A stretch of DNA of 64,000 nt from Asterella californica (Eukaryota; Streptophyta; Marchantiopsida; Marchantiales; Aytoniaceae), in contig JAYKYS010000001.1 of NCBI GenBank assembly GCA_036924285.1, forward strand, positions 12,425,501 through 12,489,500. The letters run 5' to 3'. Made by a program: the position numbers and the translations under genes. Positions 57,376-64,000 of the stretch are shown piece by piece (the stretch's first letter is position 1; every line of letters starts with the position of its first letter). The notes under the pieces are model-generated. The model was not told the origin of the DNA and did no database searches. It saw nothing but the letters and a program-made list of their open reading frames with translations.

Positions 57376-59752
57376 TTATCAGTCATTTTGTAAGGAAGCT
57401 TTTGATCAAAATAGAGTTCTGAATTTTTTACTCATACTATTTAAATGTAGACAAAATGATGTGTATCACACTAGATATGTTTTATCTTTATTAATATGAG
57501 TGTGAAATTATTGTGTATAACACTATTAATTGTGAAGACTCTTCAAAATATCTTTGTCGAATTAATGTCACTCACACTAAATACGATAGTGATCAAATCG
57601 ACTTGATTGCAAACAGCGTAATCCTCAGCAGTAATAAGATTGGAATGCTTTTGTTTTCTTCCGGCCGGAAAGTTGTTTGATTCGACTAGTTAATATTAAT
57701 ATAGTATTAGAGCTGGAATATATATAGCTAATATAACATAGTATCAAAGTTGGAGAATATTTCAAATATTTTTAATCAGTGGTAGTACGCACAGTCATGG
57801 CCAAAAATCCTCAAAGTTACATCCTGAGACAGTCGCGACAATTCTTTATTTCAACCGTGGAACACAATTTTTATATGTTCTCTTTCTCTAAAGAAAACCA
57901 TTGCCGAGAAAAATGGTAACAAACAAAGTTGACCATTGGTTAGTACAGAAACAACCCTGGTTTTCTTACAGCTAATATCCATTTAGCGGTAAAATGTAGT
58001 TTTCCTTCACTCTGACATAATAAGAGGTTTTAAAACCATCGTCCATAAGGAGTTACAACCATGGCCATGGACCATCGCTAGAAGTGATCTGTAAATAATT
58101 GCACCCGGGGGAACAACTTAACTCTCTAATTCTTAAGTTGAAAATTTTCAGAAAGATTCTAGATCCACGGAGAAAGTTACTACTCAGACCATACTTTGGC
58201 CAGTGTTTTTTGGCGAGTGTTTTCTGCAAGTACCTCTGGAGGTACTCGCAGGAAAATCCAATGAGCATTTCTTTTAATATATTTTCATTTTTTTGCTTAT
58301 AATAAAAAATTATTATTCTCATTGTCCAAACTGGAAAAACATAAAAAAGGAATATTATAAAAATACATATATATTTACAAAAATGACCCAAAATAAACCA
58401 CGATTCTACACAAAATGATCCATGACGATATTATAACTTTTAGCTGTTGAAGAATATTTCCTTTTAACTTTGACACCCCATAATACGGATTGCATTTTGG
58501 AATTATTCAGTACATTATTTGTACTTTGACCGCAACATCTTATAGTATTTGACATTGTGAACTTGAAGTCGATTACCCCTATGGGGTACTTCTATTTTTC
58601 AGCCGATGTATGAGACTCTCTATTTCCGGGCGATTACCTTTTTGTCAGACACATAGACTTAACTCCCTTTTGAGCTGTCCAAGCGCTAAGACATGCAACC
58701 TTGGATACTTGCAATCCTGTATCCGACCTGCAGGTGAACAGCAGATGCAATCTCTGGGACTATTTGGCTCAAGCGCCTGTCTGCTGTCTTTACATGAGCC
58801 AAGGCTGCCATAACAAATCAAGCCTGATGGTGCAAGTGCAAGAACCCAGAATGGAGCCAACGAGCATTAGCTTGTTGGAAGCCCCATCCGCCCGTAGCCG
58901 GGGCGGAGTGGGGTCGAGTCTTCATGCCGGGAGGGCTCAGTCGGTGCAAGGGCAGCAGCACTCGGCGAAAGAGACTAAATATTGGAGTCGTGTTCCTAAC
59001 CAACGTTTCATAAAAAGCAACAAAATTCCAGAATGGAGCCCTCCACAGAGTTGTGGCTTGTCAGAGAGGGTACAGAGCCTGATCATACTCTCATCGCGTT
59101 CGATAGTTACAAGCAGCTGATGATATGTAATATAAGTGTCGACACTGTAGAAGACCTGAAGAATACGACACGCTGACCTTGGCATCGAACCGTCTAAAAG
59201 ATATTGAGCTTTCTCTGTAGAACATGTTCGCTGCTGTTCGGCCCACGCAATCGCACTGAGGAGTTTCCAAAGATCAAGAAACAGGCGTGGTAGCAAGTCT
59301 CAGCCTCCGTACCAGCTGCAACCGGCACCCTCTCGGCCTTGCCTACCGCCAGAATAAAAGCTCCAATCCAAGACATGCCCTAAAATCGAAACGTTGGACG
59401 CTGTTAGACGCTGGTCCATGATTTATACACCATCGTTGTCGTGAAACTTTCGAAGGTAATCTGACCTCTCATGGTCATCTGGTCGAGCAGAAGCTGAGGT
59501 TATTTATAAAGTGAGTCTCTTGTCCAAAGCCCGCTCAAACCAACCGTGGCACCTCCACCACTTAGATCGAGGGAATTCCAACTGGTGTGTAGGCTCGAAC
59601 ATATCTACCAATTTCAGTTCAGCGGCAGTGACTGTAGAAGAAAATTTCACCTTTGCATCTTTCTAACGCTCTCGATCACCAAGCCCCGTCGGGGAGTGAC
59701 CACTGATCAACAGTCGCATGCAAACCCTGCAAACAAGGCTGCAATTTGCAGA
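57376..59752. other. No gene recognised; 3' flank of PIG-Y
   Basis: 57376-58600 is AT-rich with an imperfect 13-bp hairpin at 58224-58251. 58600-59400 has higher GC with open frames on both strands (58701-59120 plus; 58937-59376 minus), none recognised. The minus frame beginning MSWIGAFILAVGKAERVP at 59376 might be a small exon or part of the PIG-Y 3' UTR. Confidence 0.35.
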
Positions 59753-60251
59753 TCACGCGTGCTTAAACAGCTTCATGCTGAGCCAGTGGAGATAAATTGC
59801 CACCACCGTTACTGGGAGCGTAAGAGGAAAAAGAAGGGCATAGTACCTGCAATATGACAAGCATCAGGCAACATTTCTAGGCTTCAAAAACACTGAATCC
59901 CAAAACAAGAAGTTCTTCGAAAACAACTGCTCTCCAAAATAATAACGTTGGCGTCAAAGCATCTAAGTTCTATACACTGGACGACGAACACCTGTTCTCA
60001 CACGAAACCAGGCAATGGAATCTCCGCAAGGCTAGGAAACAAAATCTGCAACGCGAAGAACATTACCAATCGCTCCGCATCATCTCGTGGGGAGTGTACC
60101 CTGCCGGGTGATAGATCTTGGCAATGGTGATGTAAACGGAAAGAGCAACGGATGTGACTCCCGCGATGATCAATAAAATTCCCAAGTAAACGGGTGGAGG
60201 GCGGTCTAGAGAAGGTAGCCTCAACAGAGCGCCTGTAGGTTTTCCCTTCAT
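59753..60251 (-). CDS. PIGY: PIG-Y, GPI-GlcNAc transferase subunit (two exons)
   Basis: PIG-Y is a small ER membrane subunit of the GPI-N-acetylglucosaminyltransferase complex, which makes the first GPI-anchor intermediate on the cytosolic face of the ER. Exon 1 (60251-60067) encodes MKGKPTGALLRLPSLDRPPP, then a first membrane segment (VYLGILLIIAGVTSVALSVY) and SDW, split by a GT intron. Exon 2 (59846-59753) encodes YYALLFPLTLPVTVVAIYLH and ends WLSMKLFKHA. Joining G|GTAATG to TTGCAG|G keeps the frame and gives about 92 aa. The last 30 residues match the family signature well (FYSLLLP..PV, then KLFRH in human). If unspliced, the frame ends at TAA right after SDW. The frame is open for about 136 codons upstream of this ATG, but the family is short, so that part is probably leader. 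Confidence 0.85.
59847..60066 (-). other. PIGY: Intron of PIG-Y
   Basis: 220 bp with donor GTAATG and acceptor TTGCAG. It interrupts a Trp codon (TG|G). Supported by restored reading frame and protein similarity on both sides. Confidence 0.8.
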
Positions 60252-60589
60252 TGCGCTCGCAACAATGTCCGAAAAAAATCTCCCTGTTAGTTTGGTACTA
60301 TACTTCCTGGGATGGTGTCCGTAATTAGCGGTGACTGAAAGTCGAACACTTAGAAAAATTCGCGCCCTCGCGGCTATGGCGAATAGAGGGAAGTGAGGTA
60401 GTGCACGACCGTGAGCGCGCGGGCTCCTCGCAACACAATGAACAGACGCAAACAAAACAGGCCACAACGGAGAGAACCTGAAGAGAACAGCGGTCAGAGT
60501 TTCGTTTGCAGTGTCCAAAACGAAACACGAGACAAGGCTGGTGTCGAGCAGCGAGAGAAAGTCTATAGGCCATAGATTAGTATTACGAG
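60252..60589 (-). promoter_or_regulatory. PIG-Y upstream region
   Basis: About 340 bp between the PIG-Y start and the first LINE-like sequence. GC-rich, with no TATA box seen. The LINE points the other way, so this is a head-to-head intergenic stretch that could drive both. Confidence 0.35.
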
Positions 60590-61160
60590 AGATCACCAAT
60601 GGCAGGGCACAAGAAATACGAGGCGAAGGAAGATTTGAAGCAGCGAAGAAAAGACACAAGGTAGGAGATATGTCGGAGCTGGAGATAGTGGGACGTCAGA
60701 TTGCAGTGCAGAACGCAAGTACAAGGGACCAACCCAGACAATCGAACCCTGGTGACCATACGAATGGAGGGATGACAAAAGTGGACGTAATGGGGGAGGA
60801 CCGAAAGTACAAACATCACCACGGCAAGGGGCTCAAACGGTGGGCCTGACTGGTTCCCACCCAGGACCTCAGCCACATTCGAATGGTCAAGCAGCAAAGG
60901 GAATTCCAAGCTCGTCCGGAACAGTGCACCCAGGAACAACAGTACCTCCAGTGCAGACCACTGACAGAACTAATGCGAGAGTGGAAAGAGAAAGGAGACA
61001 GATACAGTATGAAACAGCATGGAAGTAAGCGATAATATCAGTAGAAAGCGCAAAGCGAAATATCAATCGTTTTAATCAAGACGCAAGAAGAAAACACGAT
61101 CCGTATCCAGAAGTCCATGAAGGGAGGGGAGAGAGAGAGGAACACAGAGCAACAATACGC

Positions 61161-61775
61161 ATGCTCCAACTAAAAACCCCAGGAGGAACCAGGATGATCG
61201 CCAGTGAAGGGAAAGAACAAACCCAGGACGTAGGGAAGGCAAACACGAATAAAGCGAAAGGCGGAGTGATTGATGCAGAAAGTTTTGTTCAGGTAGGGGG
61301 AGCAAAAGCGACACAGAAGGGGGCAGCAGAAGGTAAGCAGGCGACCACTAGCTCAAACCGCTTCCAGGCATTTGAACAAGGAGCAGAAGAAGGAGAGAAC
61401 ACCGACAAGAGAACAGAAGGGGCAGCGCAGATGGAGCTACAACCGGAACAAGATCAGAGCAAGGAAGCAAAGGGTGCAGCCGAACAGCAGGAACAAGAGG
61501 AAGCGCACATGGAGGAATTGCCAACCCAGGACCCAGAAGTGGAAGATCAAAAGATAAACAAGGCAGAGGAGGACATGGAGGTAAGCAAAGAGAAGAGGAA
61601 AAGAGAAGAAGAAGCAGAGGAGAAACAAGCAGAAAACTCAGTGGGAGACCGCTCGGAAAGTAGGAGCATGGAGAGTCAGGAAGAACTAGTGATCCTAAGC
61701 GAAGGAGGAAGTGACCAGGAAGAAGGTGCAACGAACCCAAACACGAATGGAAAATTCTGGGAGATAGAAGCATAG
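61161..61775 (+). CDS. LINE ORF1-like acidic protein
   Basis: A 204-codon open frame, very rich in E, K, Q and A, with SSNRFQAFEQGAEEGENT, similar to the NRF.xL words near the end of plant LINE ORF1 proteins. ORF1 proteins bind LINE RNA and escort it. No CCHC knuckle or RNA-binding fold is visible, so only the C-terminal part may be here. Earlier broken frames (60593-61028) may be its N-terminal part. Very biased composition makes similarity hard to judge. Confidence 0.55.
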   Translation: MLQLKTPGGTRMIASEGKEQTQDVGKANTNKAKGGVIDAESFVQVGGAKATQKGAAEGKQATTSSNRFQAFEQGAEEGENTDKRTEGAAQMELQPEQDQSKEAKGAAEQQEQEEAHMEELPTQDPEVEDQKINKAEEDMEVSKEKRKREEEAEEKQAENSVGDRSESRSMESQEELVILSEGGSDQEEGATNPNTNGKFWEIEA

Positions 61776-61902
61776 CAGGAACCTACAGAGGTGAAGAGCG
61801 CTCAGAATGCAACCCAGTCCAAACAGACAAAATCGGGGAGACAAAAGGGCAATGGGAGAGGAGCGGGTGCGTTAAGAAGAATGTAGTGTAGATGCAGAAC
61901 AC

Positions 61903-62725
61903 ACGATAATTAGCTGGAACGTCATGGGATTGGGAGACCCTAACAGACTGGGTGAAGATGGATAAGGAAGCAAACAGTGAAATTGGACGTATTGCTACGG
62001 GAGATGAAGATTAAGGAGGACAAAATTACTTTCCACATAAACCAATTAGCTCACCACGGAAAGTATATTGTAGACTACACGAGGGAAGGAGGAGCAGGGG
62101 CGGCGGTGATACTGTTAAATGACTGGAAATCCTCAACCAGATCCAGAGGAGACGGAACGATGGCATGGCTAACAGTGGAACTGGTAAACTTTGCGTCAGT
62201 CCATCGACCAAATGAGAGAAGAGACAGAGTAGAAATGTGGTCATGGCTGAACACGAGATGGGAAATAGGCAAGTAGATATTTGGAGGGATTGGAACAGCG
62301 TGGAGACTCCTGTGGACAGTGTAGGGAGAACCGCCATACAACACGGGACGGAGTGAAGAAAATGGCAAGTATTTACACAGGATCTGGTGGATGGGTGGCT
62401 AGTAGCATCACAGCGCAAAGGCCCGCATTACACAAGGCAGCTCAAAGTAGGAGACAGATTGGATCAGGCAAGGCTAGATAGAATGTACCTTTCTCAGAGT
62501 GTAGAATGGACAGAAACGCAAGTCCATATGCATCACGACGGAAGACAGACTCTATCATACCATATACCGATAGTAATGAGCTTGGTGGCCATAGAAGGAG
62601 TGTCGACAAGGAAAAGGATCACCTACATGAAAGTGAACCCAGAGAGACTGGCGGAAGGGAGCCCTCTCCAAGGGATGAAGGATAAGTGGAAGGAGATACG
62701 GAATCGAGAAGAGACCCGGGGATAA
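61903..62725 (+). pseudogene. LINE AP endonuclease, broken
   Basis: Nicks target DNA to prime reverse transcription. TIISWNVMGLGDPN (from 61903) is the first strand with the catalytic Asn. KLDVLLREMKIKEDK, GGAGAAVILLNDW and LTVELVNFASVHRPNERRDR follow. In another frame come DRLDQARLDRMYLS and HMHHDGRQTLSYHIPIVMSL, the usual SDH(xP) end. Several stops and frameshifts are present. Confidence 0.75.
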
Positions 62726-62929
62726 GATGGGAAATGAAATGGAAGGCGACAAAGCAAATCGTGATTACTCGAGAGATACAAGTACGCCAAGAGAGAAAAC
62801 GTGAAGAGGTGAAATTAGAGGAGCTGGAGAAAGTCAGGGCCGAAATAGCAGAGGGGGACTCTCAAGAAAGTGAGGAACGTCTGAGTGCACTGACTTCCGC
62901 AATCAGATGTATTGAACACAAATAGGCAG

Positions 62930-63357
62930 CGGTCTAGAGAAGATGGAGCAGATACAGGTGGTTGAAGGAGGGGGATGCCCCATCCAAATACTTTTTTGCC
63001 ATCCTGAAAGCCAAACAATTAAGGAAGTGATGACGACTCTACAAAAGGACGATGGGAGATCACAAAAGAGGTACATCGCTTCTACCTTTTAGGAAAAATC
63101 AAGAGGTGGAGGAGGAGACGGAACTCAGACAAGATGTCCTCAGCCTACTCAACACTAAGATGACAGAGGGACAGAATTAGAAATTGAGGGAAACTCCATC
63201 GCCGGAAGAAGTCAACCAAACCATCAGAGAGGTAAAATCAGAAGAATCCCCAGGTATGGATGGGATGACCGCAGAGACACTGAAAGTGATGGGGAAGGAG
63301 ACAGAGGAGGACCTGTTGGCGATGATTCTTGTTTTCTGGCAGAAGAAGCAACTCACG
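62930..63357 (+). pseudogene. LINE reverse transcriptase, N-terminal start only
   Basis: RRWSRYRWLKEGDAPSKYFF is the typical linker. After a broken stretch come SPEEVNQTIREVKSEESPGM and DGMTAETLKVM, the first RT block (KSPGxDG). The sequence breaks off about 20 codons later. Confidence 0.8.
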
Positions 63358-63392
63358 TCGTTTGATCACCCCAGCAAGGGGTGATCAAACGA
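63358..63392. repeat. Perfect 15-bp hairpin at the LINE break
   Basis: TCGTTTGATCACCCC (63358-63372) pairs perfectly with GGGGTGATCAAACGA (63378-63392) over a 5-nt loop. It marks the switch from LINE to Harbinger-like sequence. Confidence 0.95.
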
Positions 63393-63404
63393 TCATCCTA
63401 AGTG

Positions 63405-63640
63405 TGAGTTAGTAGTAGACTATTATAGTAAGAAATGCTTCTACTCTGTTTGATGCAAGAGATCGTCGATAGTGAAGGTGTGTTCTTAGATATTTTTGTG
63501 GGTGTGCCGAGATCGATAAATGATAAATGGTTGCTTAAGAAGTTGACCTTTTATTGCAAAGTGTTTGCTGGTCAGTATCTAGCTGACCATGCACTTATAG
63601 TCAACGATGATTATTTCTTGCTGCCGTATTTATGAAAGGA
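63405..63640 (+). pseudogene. PIF/Harbinger transposase fragment (DDE_4, HARBI1-like)
   Basis: VDYYSKKCFYSV, then after a frameshift QEIVDSEGVFLDIFVGVPRS, INDKWLLKKLTFYCKVFAGQ and HALIVNDDYFLLPYL. This is the middle of a DDE_Tnp_4 domain: the conserved (V)D.EG.F.D...G.PGS..D block and the D-x-x-YPLLPYLM block. Harbinger transposases cut and paste DNA using these acidic residues. A stop follows at 63635. VVKARFHILKN near 63823-63855 is faintly like the RVVERAFG.LK block further on. N- and C-terminal parts are missing. Confidence 0.75.
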
Positions 63641-64000
63641 CTCCGGATATCAACTTCGTCGATGGATGATGATCCTTTCCAGTGACAATTCTCTTCCATG
63701 GAGCTAAGGAAACTCAGGAAGCGAAGGCATCTTCAATGATGCTCATATGCATGTTGTATGCAATTGTGTACAAATAGACGCGTGTGCACAAGCGCAGAAG
63801 ACGGGTGAAAAATCGAGCGTTTCATTAGTTGTCAAAGCGCGCTTTCACATTTTGAAAAACTAGCAGCAAAAATGGAAGTCACTTTGAACGATTGGAGTTG
63901 TTAACGTTTTCTCTAAACGCGTATGATGTGTCGTCTTCTCTTCTCTCGGCACCTCGTCTTGTTTTAGGTCTTTGCTACTTCGGAACTTCGCTAACATCTC
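63641..64000. other. Decayed Harbinger flank, no gene
   Basis: No intact frame. Apart from the faint transposase block near 63823-63855, nothing is recognised before the window ends. Confidence 0.35.

Larger units (their letters stand above)
60590..63357 (+). mobile_element. LINE 5' half: ORF1, endonuclease, start of RT
   Basis: Plus-strand LINE with K/E-rich ORF1, an AP-type endonuclease, the linker RYRWLKEGDAPSKYFFAILK, and the first RT block. It ends abruptly at a 15-bp hairpin, so the catalytic part of RT and the 3' end are absent. Frames are broken in the endonuclease. The 5' limit is uncertain. Confidence 0.8.

Noticed and set aside
58937..59376. Minus-strand exon of a further gene downstream of PIG-Y
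   Set aside because: Two frames are open but neither gives a known protein, and no convincing splice pair was found; left as possible 3' UTR.
59546..59857. 103-codon plus-strand ORF
   Set aside because: It lies antisense to PIG-Y exon 2 and its intron border and has no domain.

Overview
The window reads as gene-poor nuclear DNA of a land plant, largely built from nested and decayed transposable elements. The plant signs are a plant-type U1 snRNA, a plant-style F-box protein with a propeller-like C-terminal region, a chromodomain Ty3/Gypsy element, and a GT-AG intron in a GPI-synthesis gene. Long coiled-coil, transposon-linked ORFs full of GAAGAC/GTCTTC motifs remind me of repeat proteins predicted in liverworts (Marchantia). 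That species-level guess is memory-based inference, not proof. Only three host genes can be supported in 64 kb: U1 snRNA (1027-1188, +), a 452-aa F-box protein (34901-36259, -) and a two-exon PIG-Y homologue (59753-60251, -). Such sparse genes would fit a heterochromatic or sex-chromosome-like region.

Layout. 1-7.1 kb: the U1 gene, then AT-rich sequence with a small foldback element, a 136-bp tandem repeat and a tRNA-like (SINE-like) stretch. 7.2-15.6 kb: decayed Gypsy element A, cut inside its integrase by an inverted copy of repeat family R, followed by the 3' half of a chromovirus with an open integrase-chromodomain ORF, polypurine tract and ~1.1-kb LTR. 15.6-19.2 kb: coiled-coil, GAAGAC-rich repeat family S and a second coiled-coil remnant. 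19.3-23.6 kb: a LINE 3' part split by a head-to-head pair of R copies. 23.8-25.2 kb: an opposite-strand LINE endonuclease fragment. 25.26-26.87 kb: a complete non-autonomous Mutator-like element with ~0.3-kb terminal inverted repeats and a perfect 9-bp target duplication. 29.6-32.6 kb: a young 5'-truncated LINE with a perfect 22-bp target duplication, AATAAA signal and poly(A). 34.9-36.3 kb: the F-box gene.

39.6-44.5 kb: Gypsy element C with both LTRs and a decayed pol. 45.2-46.7 kb: a ~1.46-kb near-perfect palindrome (two 679-bp arms, 99-bp centre) whose arms are themselves chains of short hairpins. This is the most unusual object in the window. 48.0-54.1 kb: a mosaic of a Gypsy C gag-region fragment, a solo chromovirus LTR, a truncated R copy and an inverted S element. 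55.8-57.4 kb: local tandem duplications. 59.75-60.25 kb: the PIG-Y gene. 60.6-63.36 kb: the 5' part of another LINE (ORF1, endonuclease, start of RT), ending at a perfect 15-bp hairpin. The window closes with a PIF/Harbinger transposase fragment.

How the parts relate: the three host genes belong to unrelated basic pathways (splicing, SCF ubiquitin ligase, GPI-anchor synthesis) and do not form a cluster. The rest records successive insertions: LINE and Gypsy remnants first, then R, S, the Mutator-like element and the 29.6-kb LINE. All calls come from reading the sequence and from memory of the families; no database search was run.
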